Shown one piece after another: positions 10,369 to 22,402 of a DNA stretch of 64,000 bases. How positions within the stretch are numbered: the first letter of the stretch is position 1; every line of letters begins with the position of its first letter. The notes beneath the pieces were generated by a model that did no database searches, was not told where the DNA came from, and saw only the letters and a list, made by a program, of their open reading frames with translations. Position numbers and translations under genes: made by a program. Origin of the DNA: Cyrtodaria siliqua (lineage: Eukaryota > Mollusca > Bivalvia > Adapedonta > Hiatellidae); NCBI GenBank assembly GCA_037043455.1, contig JAWPHD010010286.1, positions 31,288-95,287 of the forward strand, read 5' to 3'.

Positions 10369-10537
10369 CTTAGTTTCTTTATTCATCATTCTTATTATTA
10401 TTTGAAATTCCTTAACTTAAAGCGGCACTTAGTTTCTTTATTCATCCATTCTTATTATTATTTGAAATTCCTTAACTTAACGCCGCTTTAAGTTAAGGAA
10501 TTTCAAATAATAATAAGAATGGATGAATAAAGAAACT
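10369..10537. repeat. Unit-unit-inverted-unit palindrome
   Basis: A roughly 55-bp unit (CTTAGTTTCTTTATTCATC... to ...TTAACTTAA) occurs twice in direct order (10369-10426, 10428-10480) and then once inverted (10487-10537). The first unit's AACTTAAAGCGGC end pairs with GCCGCTTTAAGTT at the centre. The arms are almost identical, so the structure is recent. Confidence 0.9.
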
Positions 10538-13317
10538 ATGTAAATAGAGTTGAAGAAGAAAGTTTATGTGTTTTTCTCATTTTGGTCGCCCGAATATATG
10601 CATTATTTATTCGAGGTTAGTTTAGTTTTGTGCTAATAATATATTTCTATACAGCTTTGACAATTGAAATATTTGTTTCATTAGATGTGTGAGGGATGCC
10701 CTCTAAATGTTGGGTATTGCACATCCACTTGGGTTAATGTTGCATATTGCACATCCACTTGTGTGATGATTAAGTTAATTGGCACTTCCTGTTTTGGAGC
10801 ATAATGATCCTTTGATCTGGTCTCTTTCTGAGTAGGTGTGATTATGTGCTGTACCATAGTCCCTTATTATTTATATTTTGTGTTTGATTGGCCAATACTC
10901 ATGGTAGGAGGCGTTTCTTGACCATAGGAACAGTTGTTTTCTGTGAAAACGCTCAAACCAGTTTCATGCATACTTGTTATACTAGTGTTAATAAATACAT
11001 ACCTGCTGTTTTCTTCATTGCAAAGACAAGTCAGCCTTGCTGTAAGTGTGTATTTTCAATTCTTTCACAGATTTTGTAGGTACTAAATTAAGTATTAAGC
11101 TTATCTTGTAGTATAAATGTAGTTAAATTAGTGGGAAAAAAGTGTTGAAAATATTTTATTTAAAATAGGGGGAACATAAATATTCAGCTGTTGCGATATT
11201 TTACCAATTTCTGATTCATTCTGGCATTCAGATCAAATTTCATATTTAAAATTTGGTGACAAAACAACAACACTGACATATGATGCATTTATTTTCTGTA
11301 TCCAGGAGAAACTTTTGTTTTCCATGCTTTTCCAATGAAAAAGATATATGGAGAATTATGTACTACTCCCCATGTTAGTATAAAATTACTCTGTTTATTG
11401 TTAAACAAAATGTCCTCAGACCTAACTGCCAATTATACATCACTATTTTGGTCAAGATTTTAATAAGGTTACTGATAACTTGATGCTTCAATTTTTTTCA
11501 TGATACTAGTACATGTTCTGAAGTTCATGGAGTTGTTATGAATTGGACAAGTTTGAATTTTTACCATCTGTGACACTAATATGGTACACTTAACGTGAAA
11601 TAGTCCAATTGTCAATATCATACATGTGATATTTTCAGGAGGGTTACCAAGGAGATTTGATTTTTTGTCCAGGGAGATTTGACAGAAACCAGTGAGGTTT
11701 TTATACTCAAATTTTTAACGCATACTGGTAGATTTTTTTTTCTGATATAAACCTTAATAAAGGACTACAACTTATCCATGGATATACACTTCGTCCCAGA
11801 AGAACTATACTTCACAACATACTTCTGTTTTTTTGGGCCTGGAATATTCAGACTCCAGAGATAGATCTCGTTTAGGCATTATGATTTTGCAAGTAATAAC
11901 CATAATGAAGATGCTTTCCATTTTATACACAGACAAAACACTTCTCTAATCATGACAAACTCCAATCGATTAGTTGAAATTGTCATCCTTTAATTGTCCT
12001 CAATTATATTAAAATTTTAATCCAATTAATACACCAAATATCAATCGATGCCGAATTCGCTAATTACCATCCCACTTACAGTCTGTATATTTCTATCAAT
12101 CTCCCATGGACATTACAGATATCACCGCCACGTGTCATAAACAAACAGTCCAATCATTATTTTCACACAATAAATATTAACTGACATGCTAATCCTTTTA
12201 ATGACCTGCCCAGGGGCAATGTTTTCACAGATAAAGATAAGATTTTCTAAATCATTCGTAAAACTCGGTCTTTTCCAATAAATCATAGCAATTACCCAAA
12301 AGGATTAGCAATTAGTGAAATTTTGGAATACCGGGAGAAATGGAGCTCCCGGCGGGAGGCCGGGAAATTCCATGAAATCTCGGGAGAAATTTGCTCACGG
12401 CGGGAGATATCACATGTATGCAATATTATAAAGCTATTACAATAGCTGCTCTGAAATAGTTAAAACTGTAAAAAATAATGCGTTAACTAAGCTGTTGGGA
12501 ATTTTGTCCTCGTCCATCTAGTGATTTTCTGCAAGACTGTCCGTACAATATTATCATTTATAATAGTTCGAATATAGCATGTTCATTCTTGTATAAGTTG
12601 TAAATATAAACCTGTTATAAGAATATTTTGTTCACTTTAGTTTTCTTACACATGAGGTACTAGCCCGTCAGGCATGTGACTTGCAAACATTTATCAGTGT
12701 GAACACATTTCTACTTATCCGAGTTTTATAAGTTTAATTTGAGCGTTATTTTTAGAAAATCTGTATATTGTCACTGAACGTTACACTCTAGCTGTATGTC
12801 TAATTTAAATATTGCTCCTTCGTCCCAAATCTCATTCGAAAATGGCAAATAAAATTAAAAGCAAGTCTGTTCTGAAAGTGTGAGTCATTTCCTGATATAT
12901 AAAACAAACATAAATAGGATTCTAAATTAGTTCACACACAATGTTGGAAATTTTTGGGCCATATTTCATTTTGGCGTTTCATTTTCGTCTAATTTTTAAC
13001 ATACCCAACGGGCATATGAGCTTGCAAAATTTACATGCCAGACTCAAATTTTACTGATAACGGGCTTCGGGCTACTGGCTAATTTCGAAGACTAACATTC
13101 AGTTAATATCACAGTTTGACTTAGCTGAAAAAAATTTTTCATGGTCACCTTACCCCCAAATTTCTTTTGCTAAATACTAAATGTGTTATACATTTGTTAA
13201 GGAAGTGCAAAAAATAACACTACCGATGAGTAAAGGTAACATTGACAAGTTAGCCTACAGACCTTACAAGAGTTTACACAATTAAATCATTGTTTTATTT
13301 TTATTAGTTAATATTAA
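10538..13317. other. AT-rich spacer, no supported gene
   Basis: Only short frames occur. A GC-richer island near 12330-12410 carries CGGGAGAAATGG, CCGGCGGGAGG and CGGGAGAAATTTG repeats and looks like an old repeat fragment. A tandem pair TTGCATATTGCACATCCACTTG-like lies near 10705-10760. I see no splice-bounded coding exon. Confidence 0.5.
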
Positions 13318-13525
13318 GTGTCTCCGTGGTCGAATGTTTAACGACGTTTCGTTGTAAACCTTTGCTTATCACCGCTGCGTGTTGGAATCCTACAGGGAGC
13401 TTGACTTGTGAGAAAGTGTCGATTAATATGGATGGCTGGAGGTGTACACTGTACTGGTTCTACCCATGAAAAGTGGGTGGTCTGCCTCCACCACCAAAAA
13501 TCGACCGTCATACAACCTTGCATGT
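13318..13525 (+). mobile_element. tRNA-derived SINE (family 2), degraded copy
   Basis: This roughly 208-bp unit is homologous end to end with the inverted copy at 62437-62645. Box A (TGGTCGAATGTTTA) and box B (GTTGGAATCC) are recognisable but mutated, whereas the second copy has good boxes. The body shares GTGGGTGGTCTGCCTCC and AAAATCGACCGTCATA segments with it. Confidence 0.75.
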
Positions 13526-14159
13526 GTAGGAAATGTATATATTTTTTGCAATTTTACAGATAATAAAATGTTAAGATAGTGATAAAATATCTTTATTTTA
13601 TGAAAAAAATCCGCCAAATATAACGACGTTTGAGCGATGACGTAACGAAAATAAACAACGTCTAGTTAGAACTTAGAAGCACCTTACGAGGAAATTGGCG
13701 CAATAAAAAAGAAAACGTGTTTTGGCTGTGTTTTTTTCTTAAATAAATGGTAATAACTTTGAAGTATGGCGAATTCGTTATTAGGACTAATAACTAATAA
13801 TGTACAGAGCAACAGATAAGCTTTTGAAGGTAATTGGGTATTACCCCATAGTTTTGGTTTTAATTGGGTATCGGCCAAATTCAATTGTGTACTATGGAGA
13901 AACGTCCATTGTCAATGGGGTATTACCCCTGAAGCCTTCCATTTTTAGTTCAATTGGGTTTTCACGTATATGAATCACATTTTGTATATATATGTGTATG
14001 GAAATTGGCAAGAACATTGCTATTTTATAGGCAGTTGGTATAAATTCTGTTGTTATACAATGTTTTAACAACATTTGGTCTTCCTTTGTGACATAAACTA
14101 TGTCAGATTCTGTGTCATCACAACATTCAGTTTCATCAGTTGCTATTGCTACTTTTGTT

Positions 14160-14712
14160 TTTAGCTCTACTGATCAGAGATCATAATTATGCCGTGGTGC
14201 GGTGTCCGTCGTCCGTCTGTCCGCCTGTAAACTTTTTTGTAGCGACTACTCCTCTGAAACTACTGAATGGGTTTTCATGAAACTATACAGAAATGTTGCC
14301 CATGAAGTCTAGTTGATCCTAGCAAAAATTCACGTTGATGTGAAATCCAAGATGCCCACCAAATCTAAAAATATATTTTCAAAAAACAAGTTTGTAGCGA
14401 GTACTTCTTGAAAACTATAAGTGATATTGATATGCGTCTTTTCCTGAAATGATCAGTATGACATGATGTTGGTCCTTGTCGAATATCTTTTTGATTCGAC
14501 TTTAAACATGGCTGCCAGCAGCCATCTTTGTTTACATAGAGTTATTTAGTAAAAACTTGTAGCGACTACTTCTCTAAAACTACTCGACGGATTTCCATGA
14601 AACTTCACAGGAATGTTGCAGTTGATGTCTAAATGGTCCTAGCAACATTTCAGGTTGGTCGGAAATTCAAGATGGCCGCCATAGCGAAAAATAGATTTTC
14701 AAAAACTTTTTT
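14160..14712 (+). repeat. Repeat family B, copy 2 (left piece, interrupted by the LINE block)
   Basis: It begins TTTAGCTCTACTGATCAGAG and contains a full first unit and most of a second, stopping abruptly at GATTTTCAAAAAC. The order resumes at 17605 after the LINE, with about 110 bases of consensus missing, so the LINE block sits inside an older copy of this repeat. Confidence 0.75.
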
Positions 14713-14960
14713 TAACATTTTATTTGAATATCAAGTGTACAAACATTTATATACCATACATATATAGATGCATTATAGTCTACCTGCTCCTATAGTAAAT
14801 TATAACTTCAGTAAATATGTGGAATGGATTTAACTTCCTTCCAGTTGTAAATAAAAGCAGTAGAACTAATGTATCACAAACATTTTACACAGCTTATATC
14901 ACAACATATTTTGAACTGCATTCCACCTTGATTTAATTGCATTAGATTTGTATAAGGGGT

Positions 14961-15446
14961 ACATATACACTTCTCAAAACTGCTAACTACACCGCTCACG
15001 TTTTGGGTTATATATATCGATGGGTTGAATGTTTTTCAATAAAATAAAAAGGAAATACCAATTCAATCATTTTTACATCATTTCATTTTATTTTTTTCAT
15101 GGGCAATGCTAGAACTAAACCACAAAAAGCAATTACAAACAACCCATGTAAACACTAAAGTCACACTTTTCCCATATCTACATGTAGATATGGGAAAAGT
15201 GTGACTTTAGTGTTTACATGGGTCGTTTGTAGTAGATATGGGAAAAGTGTGACTTTAGTGTTTACATGGGTTGTTTGTAATTGCTTTTTGTGGTTTAGTT
15301 CTAGCATTGCCCATGAAAAAAATAAAATGAAATGATGTAAAAATGATTGAATTGGTATTTCCTTTTTATTTTATTGAAAAACATTCAACCCATCGATATA
15401 TATAACCCAAAACGTGAGCGGTGTAGTTAGCAGTTTTGAGAAGTGT
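14961..15446. repeat. Large palindrome made from the LINE 3' end
   Basis: The left arm (about 14961-15180) and right arm (about 15233-15446) are near-perfect reverse complements over about 215 bp. Between them a 50-bp piece beginning TAGATATGGGAAAAG is repeated, so the right side is unit-unit. The right arm includes the stop codon and 3' end of the minus-strand LINE, so the left arm is an inverted copy of that 3' end. A transcript through it could fold into a long double-stranded hairpin. Confidence 0.9.
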
Positions 15447-16102
15447 ATGTGGAGAATAGTTCCATAGCTCTGTAACTTTTCACTTGTTCTAAAAATATTG
15501 TATAGTTAGGTAGACATTTTCTCAGTTTGCAAGAATAGACATACTTCTTATAGATAAGCACAACTAAATACAAAATATAATCAATATCTGTTGAGCATGG
15601 TGTGCCAAGAAAAATGGACTCCGGTTTTAATTCTATTGAAATATTGCATTTTTCAAATAAATCACTAAACAACTTTATTAATATATTTTTGGCTGATATA
15701 CATTCATAAAATAAATGCAACAATGTTTCTTTGGAATTATTACAAAATGTGCAAAGTTCAGTTTCAGACATTCCACATTTATATAATCTTGCATTTGTGA
15801 AAATAATTCGATGACTAATATTAAATTGTAAGGATTGAAGATATGAGTCATCTGTTATACGGAAAGGTTGCGTATATAGAATTGCCCAATCCTCACTAGT
15901 CAATGCGCATTCCAAATCTGCTTGCCATTTCATTTGAGAATAATTTGGAATTTCAACTACTGACTTAAAATTTCGACACATATTATAAATAGATATGGCG
16001 ATAAAGGGTCTCCCTGACGTACACCACGCTGTATAGAAAAATAATCGGTACAGTGAACATTATTTAATATACAACTCTCAATGTTATTGTACAACGTTTT
16101 AA

Positions 16103-16449
16103 AGGGGGTACATCAGGATTTTTCTAGAAACATCTTAAATTATAAAAATGTTCCATTTCATGATAAAACACTTATATCAATCAAAATATGCTGTTAGAAC
16201 CATTTTGTTAATGTCTAAACTTTGAATACACCATATAGCTAGAACGGAATCTGACGTAAAATTCTGAAATTAACCATGGTGCGTCACCTAGGATAGCACA
16301 TATTACTGTGCTGAATCAATTTCTTTGCAAAACAAGGATCATTTTTAGGCTCATTCGTTATGTTTTGGCCATGTAGAATAGAAAATGTTAATATTTGTCA
16401 ATTTTAAGTCGGACACGTAGACCCCCATGAAAAGCCTGATGTACTCCCT
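16103..16449. mobile_element. MITE inserted at TTAA inside the LINE
   Basis: Terminal inverted repeats are AGGGGGTACATCAGG and CCTGATGTACTCCCT, flanked on both sides by TTAA (16099-16102 and 16450-16453). Its 347 bp have no coding capacity. Deleting the element with one TTAA puts the two LINE halves back in one frame (WF-K-TLYNN across the junction), which confirms the insertion and the target duplication. TTAA preference recalls piggyBac-type elements, but the ends do not begin CCC. Confidence 0.9.
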
Positions 16450-17279
16450 TTAAACCACTGAAGTATGGAATCCCCAAAATTGAAGAAGCGTTATGCTTTT
16501 TCTATAAAACCACATTCAAGAGAATCGAAAGTCTAATAAAACTAGAATACCCGATACATCTAATTCTTCACATTTCTCAATAATGTCAAATATAAATCTA
16601 GTTAATTCTCCAATATGTCTACCTTTCAAAAATCCCGATTGACTTTCTGAAATAATTTTTGGAAGGATTGTCTTCAGGCGGCATGCAATAGCTGATGAAG
16701 CAATTTTAGTATCTACATTTAGTAACGAGATAGGTCTCCAGTTTTTTAGATAAAATTTAGATTTTCCCTCTTTTGGTAAGCACGTAATTAATGACACCTT
16801 GTTTTTGAGTTACAGATAATGATTCAGAATTATAGCCAAAATTAAGTGATTTAATGAGGTAGTTTCCAATATCTTTCCAGAAAAATTTATAAATTCCACT
16901 GAAAAACCATCTGACCCTGGAGATTTATTATTTTTCATATTTCTAAGACATTTTAAGCATTCTTGTGCAGATAGGTCCCCTTCAAGGAGTTCTCGATCTT
17001 CATCAGTAAGTTTATTTAGAAATGGGTTATTTCCAACAAAAAACTCATTTTCAAATTGTGGCTCCCCATGTATTTTTGATTTTTACAGATCATCGTAAAA
17101 CCTTTTCTGTTCCGTCAAAATCTCTTTTATATTACTTGTTTCTATTCCGTCTTGTTTAATTAATTTTGGTATAATTTTTTCTGTATATTGCCTTTTCTCT
17201 AAATTACAAAAATATTTAGTAGATTTTTCACCTTCTACTTTCCATTTTGCTTTTGTTCTTAGAATAATACCTTTAATTA

Positions 17280-17356
17280 TAAGATAAGATAAGATAAGAG
17301 ACTTTATTTAAAGAGGGTGACATATTTAGTTTTAAACTAATCTTCCACATGGCCCT
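17280..17356 (-). mobile_element. 3' tail of a second retroposon inserted in the LINE
   Basis: On the minus strand a short sequence ends in a TTATC microsatellite (TTATCTTATCTTATCTTA), the tail type of many non-LTR retroposons. It interrupts the otherwise continuous LINE ORF2 remnant. Confidence 0.5.
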
Positions 17357-17604
17357 CAATTTCGTTCATCTCTTATAGTTTTAAGTCGTACTGTTAACAT
17401 TTCGATTTCGTTTTTGACTGAAAAGTCCCCATTATCTAATATTAAATAGAATGACCTTAATTTATTTTCAGTTTCCTGTAGTTCATTATCTTTTTTCTTT
17501 TTAACATATGAAGCATACGAAATGGTTTTCCCTCTAATCATTAATTTTAAGGTTTCCCAAAATAGTTGGTCATCTATACTTAATGACCTGTTAATATTAT
17601 CAAA

Positions 17605-17765
17605 AACTTGTCGAAAATCTTTTTGATTCGACGTTAAACATGGCTGCCAGCGGCCAGCTTTGTTTACATAGAGTTATAGAATGAAAACTTGTAGCGACTA
17701 CCTCTGAAACTACTTGACGGATTTTCATGAAACTTCACACGAATGTTGCTCTTGATGTCTTATAA
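17605..17765 (+). repeat. Repeat family B, copy 2 (right piece)
   Basis: The sequence resumes at CTTGTCGAAAATC, continues through AAACATGGCTGCCAGCGGCC and CTTGTAGCGACTACCTCTG, and stops at TTGATGTCTTA. It is the continuation of the copy interrupted at 14712. Confidence 0.7.
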
Positions 17766-20183
17766 ACAATTGGGTATTTCTGATTTCTTTGGAGTTTTTG
17801 TAGGCATTGTTTTCATTTTAATTGCGTTTTCTATGATTTTTTAATTGGTTTTTTACACAAATACGCTGCTTATCTGTTGCTCTGTATGTATTAAATATAA
17901 TGTATATACAGTCATTATTTTTTTGAGATTGGGATTTTTTTTTCAATAATTCTGGGAAAAACGACACTATTTTGCATCAATTGGGAACAGGTCGATTTTT
18001 CGGCCCCGTGGGACACCTAGAAAAAGCCTTGTAGATTAATTTTTTGTTTATTATTGTAGACTTTCAGTAGGGTAAGTGTGAGGTTTGGTTCACCCTAGAT
18101 CCTGATTTAAACCCCAGCCTGACCGTTTCAAGGCTGTAGCCCTATTGTGTTTGTGATGTCTTATTTTGCCTTTTATTCATCGTTAAAGGTTTTCTTTGTT
18201 TCTGTGTGTGTTTGTGGGTGACTGTCGTCCATGAATGCTACTTTCTTCAAAACACACTTGTAACAACAACAGCAGAACATACATTTCAGTAGCATTCTCT
18301 TCATTAAAACACATACTCTGTGAACAACAGCACATGCAATATAACAGTCAGTGGCATAGAACAGATATGTTTTACTTATAATATATCATTATATATCAGC
18401 ACACCAACAGAACACATGCATTATGTTAATTTTTTTAACCATAAAAACACATAAACCTTTAATAACGCTAAAGCAGTGCAAGTAAAAATTGTGAGTCACT
18501 GGCCCAAAATGAACATTGGAGGCCCAAATAATTTTTAACTTTTTATGTCAACAAAGTAAAGAAAAATGAGAATAAACAGGTAGAACATTTTATTTTTTGG
18601 TCCATTATTCTTCAATAAGTCCTTCCCGGCACATAGCCCGCCACACCCCCGCCTCACTGCTGTATTCCTCATCATCAGAATAATCAGATTCAGTGTGACT
18701 GTCATCACAGCCCAAAGGCAATACAGTCTCAGAGATGGTAACAACATTCTCCAAAAAACAAAAAAAAACTAAGTCCAACCTTAAAAAAAAAATGGGCAGC
18801 ACTTCCCCTAAAAATTGGGTTTTTACCCCCAGTCCCTTGACCCAAGACCAACAGAGAGGATAGAGAGAGAAAAATAGAGATGTGTGGGACAGATTCATTT
18901 ATAAAGACATGAACCATACACATCTCTAGCCTACATAGAAAAAGTATAAAGTAGAATAATACAAACCTTAAGCAATTTTGTAATCCAGAAACATATTCAA
19001 AAAACTACAGCAAAATGTTATCATCTCACTGCTGTGCTGGTATTTGCATGCTGTCATAAAGTTCTGATTCCTTCAAATTGACGGATACAGGGATCGGAAC
19101 CTATTCCCCCTTTTTGGAACTATGAGTATATTTTCTTTATAAGTACTTTAATAAATGCAGAAAATTGGACTCCGATAATACTAATAGACTTGGACCCCCT
19201 CACCCCCCCTCTTTCAAATTGCTGAATCCGCCGCTGATTTTAAGCAGACTTGACGCACAATCGAAATTACCGACTAGCATCGTATGTCGACATTTATGAT
19301 TAACAGAAAAAATACTTACTTCGCATACTTTGACTGCTTTTTAAAGTCCGCAGCGTTAGTGCGTTTAAGAAATGACCATGCGTCTTGCATTTTCTTTGAC
19401 TTTACACAGTTATCATATGTTACATGCACTTTCATTGGTTCAATAGTTTATTTGAACCAATCGCTGCGTTCGTAACTAACAAGTCGCAAGAGAAATAAAG
19501 AGTTGTCTACCTTTTACCAAGTGACGACGGTAGTTGACAGTTCTCCGAAAATAATTGATTAAAATGATTTTTTTTTACTGATTTTGGGCAGTCGTCCAGA
19601 CGTTTTTTGTTGGGCCAGTGACAACTTTACTTTGAACAACTTTTGGTCGCCCAGACAAGGTATTAATCGCCATTGGCGAGTGGGCGACTGGCCGTTTCAC
19701 CCACTGTAAAGCTTCTTCAAGTGTTTTCATAGAATTGCAATTTGACTTCAAACATGAAGTTCAAAAATGAAGTATGTTCATCAGTATGCTTCCTTACCGT
19801 AATCTTTTGGTTGGTCAACTAATCGTTGGTCACATATACGTGTGAGAAAAGCCGCAGTAAGACAAGGAATGTGTGGAAATTAATTTACTCCACTCATTTC
19901 ATATTCTCACATGTATTATAAATTTGAAACCAGTTGGTAAAAGTGTGACTGCAAGAGTGATATAACATGCAAAATGTACAAAAGAGCCAAATACTGTGTT
20001 TTACCTGTCTAGCAAGAAATTGTGTATGAGATGCAGAAAACCTGCGTCCGGGAAAACCCTGTGTCAAGGTAACACCACAATTGATCATAGAAGAGAAGTA
20101 GATATCAGATATTTTTGGGGATTTCTGGTCTGATTTTTTTTTATGATTTCTGGTGATTTAATGCTAATTTCTACAGTTTCAGC
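17766..20183. other. Spacer upstream of the BEN-domain gene
   Basis: The stretch contains a fragment of the Penelope-like 3' tail (about 18060-18260, GTAGCCCTATTGTGTTTGTG), AT-rich sequence and repeats of the TCGCC/GGCGA type near 19620-19700. Apart from the doubtful exon at 18605-18739, nothing here looks coding. Confidence 0.45.
18605..18739 (-). CDS. Possible terminal exon of unknown gene (acidic C-terminus)
   Basis: The last 40 or so codons of a minus-strand frame encode an acidic segment (HTESDYSDDEEYSSEAG) followed by VWRAMCREGLIEE and a stop. An AATAAA lies about a dozen bases after the stop on the same strand, as in a terminal exon. The upstream part of the frame is low-complexity and looks intronic. 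I do not recognise a family. No partner exon was found, so this may be chance. Confidence 0.2.
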   Translation of the reverse strand, partial: TISETVLPLGCDDSHTESDYSDDEEYSSEAGVWRAMCREGLIEE

Positions 20184-20331
20184 ATGGCTTTTTCATTGAT
20201 CCTGTTTGATGCGGATGGTTGTACTGCTGTAATGAAGTCGTGCAGTATTGCTGAAAGTGTGAACAAGTCTCAACAGTACACCATAAAATTTGAAGCTAAA
20301 AAGCACCTCATAGAGATACTAGAAATAACTG
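20184..20331 (+). CDS. BEN-domain protein gene, exon 1
   Basis: ATG at 20184 follows an acceptor-like TTTCTACAGTTTCAG, so a non-coding exon may lie upstream. It encodes 49 codons beginning MAFSLILFDADGCTAVM and ends at a consensus donor G/GTGAGT (20332). The hydrophobic-acidic opening, with a short strand and a following V/A-rich strand, is like the N-terminal region seen in other animal BEN-domain proteins (from memory, moderate trust). It joins exon 2 with one base left over (phase 1), which keeps the frame. Confidence 0.7.
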
Positions 20332-22247
20332 GTGAGTAAACAATTATCTTTTTCCTAAGACCTTATTGGATAGGCCTGTACACTTGAAAACTTGGTATAT
20401 CGAGTATTTTCTTGGACAAATACGTATTCATATTCGCCACCCTCTGAACCGAGACTGAACCGACTTTATGATATATCATTACATAAAAAGGGTTGACAAT
20501 TATAGGGCTACCGCCTTGGAACGGATTGAAAAAACATAACTCTGTCTTCATTTGAGTTATTTTGCACTTTGTACAGTAATTTAATACTTATAATTTGTGT
20601 CTGCTCTATAACTCGAAAACTACTAATAGGACTGTTATTAAATTAAAGAGTTACTGCCCTTTGTAATTCTATACTTATCATGTTTCCATTATGTTTTTCC
20701 ATATGAGGGTCCCAGGGCCCCCATATACAATTTTTGGGGGGTCCTGTTTCAGATTTTAGGGGTCCCTTTTTAAATATTACACAAATGATCAATTCTGCTT
20801 TCATTTAGTAAAGGAATATCATTATAGGTATTTAAATATAATTGCTATAGGGTCCAATGGCTTGTGACACTTATTTACAAAGATGATACATTATTAATCT
20901 GCTAACCCAAGGGGTGGAAACAGAGCATAAAAATAGGTTTAATATACTGATTTAAAGTTAACTCTAGCAGTATGACTATGTTGTAAGTGTATATATCCAT
21001 CCCTAGGATACATGACAGTGGTAGAAATTAACTATTTTAGGCACTTGCAAACTTGGCCAGTGCATAATATTTCAACTTGCCAAATTGGAAATCTACTAAC
21101 TGACCATTACTATGACATTATAACATAATTTTTCCAAGCTTTTTGCAAAATCAAACTTTTTTCTTTCGACCATATTAGTATCGGACAAAAATTTGCTAGA
21201 TGATATCATCGATAACCATTAGGCCTATAAAAAAAACTACCGATCCTGATTTTGACATCCCCACCCGACCGTAAAAAATAGCAACGATGACGAAGAAAAT
21301 GAAGTATTATACCAGACCCTGTCGCTTGGCAAAGATCATTTCCGTTTTCAATTTTAAATGCATACATCTTTTTGGCATTGGAAGTTGTCAAGCTACGAAG
21401 TGAAAAACGTACACAAATCTGAAGATAAATGCTTTGACTTGTTGCAAAGAAATAAATTCAAACTCGGTTGAATATTATGTTATACACGCACAACCGGAAG
21501 TGATAATGGCTTCGAACTTTCGGCGTTTGTTTATAAACGATATTTAGAAGATTTACAATGATTACAATGACCAATAACGCTCCAAATGTCTATTACGTAA
21601 ATGTGCGTCCCAAGGGATGCAGCTACTCGTGAATTACAGGTCCCATGCTTTTTTTCGAGTCAGGGACGCATAAAAGCTGCGTCAATGGAAACCCTGCTTA
21701 TAATTCTTTTTCGAAGCATAGCTCCAAAACTACAGGTACTAATGGATCTGCAATGAAACAGAATGACAGAGAGCATTTAGAGGATGTGGAAAATGCAAGA
21801 ACCATAACTATATGTTTATTTTAAATAAGAGTTATTGCCCTTTGCTATTGTATACTTATTATTCTTGTAGGATGCATAGCTTAAAAAATACTAATGTGAC
21901 TGGAATGAAACTTCACACAATGATAGATGGCAATGAGAGGAAGTGCAGAGTGCTCTATCAGATTGAAATTCGAGCTACTGCCTTTTGTAGTGTTATACAT
22001 ACATTTTTTGTTTATTTTACTTTCTGCTTTATGTGCAGTGATAACACTTTATACAAAGCACCCAATCATGGGCTCTACAGCTACATAGGAAAACACACTG
22101 GCGGGGGATATGGCTGTCTTTCATTTAAAAATTTAAATCACTTTTTCGAAACAAGAGCTATTGTATATCAATATACTAATAATAGTCGCACACATGTATA
22201 CATTATGATTACATGCAGTCAGTTATCCTTAATTTTATTTCTTGCAG

Positions 22248-22402
22248 GTTCGAAGAATGACTTGGACAATTTTGAAAGTTTGTGGTCAACAACACACAGA
22301 GCTAAGGCCCTGGACAGTGAAAAAAAAAAGAATGGCAGGCCTGAGGGTGGCTTTTTGTCAGTTTGGCCAGAGGACCCTCCGTCACAGTCGCAGACAGATG
22401 AT
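22248..22402 (+). CDS. BEN-domain protein gene, exon 2
   Basis: The acceptor TTTTATTTCTTGCAG precedes 22248, and the donor GAT/GTAAGA is at 22403. Read in phase with exon 1 it gives GSKNDLDNFESLW... followed by a basic KKKNGRPEGG stretch and an acidic-proline end (WPEDPPSQSQTDD). The longer open frame that starts upstream at 21812 is intronic until this acceptor. The exon ends in phase 0. Confidence 0.75.

Larger units (their letters stand above)
15427..17604 (-). pseudogene. LINE (L1/Tx1-like) ORF2 remnant
   Basis: Minus-strand pieces read in LINE order. At 17604-17356 there is an RT-upstream region with LFWETLKLMIRGKTISYAS. Around 17060-16800 is LEGDLSAQECLKCLRNMKNN followed by KSPGSDGF and EFYKFFW. 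At 16797-16516 is the RT block LKNWRPISLLN and SQSGFLKGRHIGE. At 16095-15990 is the RT block SIQRGVRQGDPLSPYLFII. At 15981-15427 is the C-terminus with a zinc-binding CTFCNNSKETLLHLFYEC. The catalytic YADD region is missing between the last two blocks, and frameshifts and stops are present, so it is dead. Block order and the zinc-binding RT C-terminus fit L1/Tx1-type LINEs. A MITE (16103-16449) and another retroposon tail (17280-17356) interrupt it. Confidence 0.85.

Noticed and set aside
21812..22247. First 146 codons of a 201-codon plus frame
   Set aside because: They lie in intron 1 of the BEN-domain gene; only the part after the acceptor at 22247 fits the gene model.
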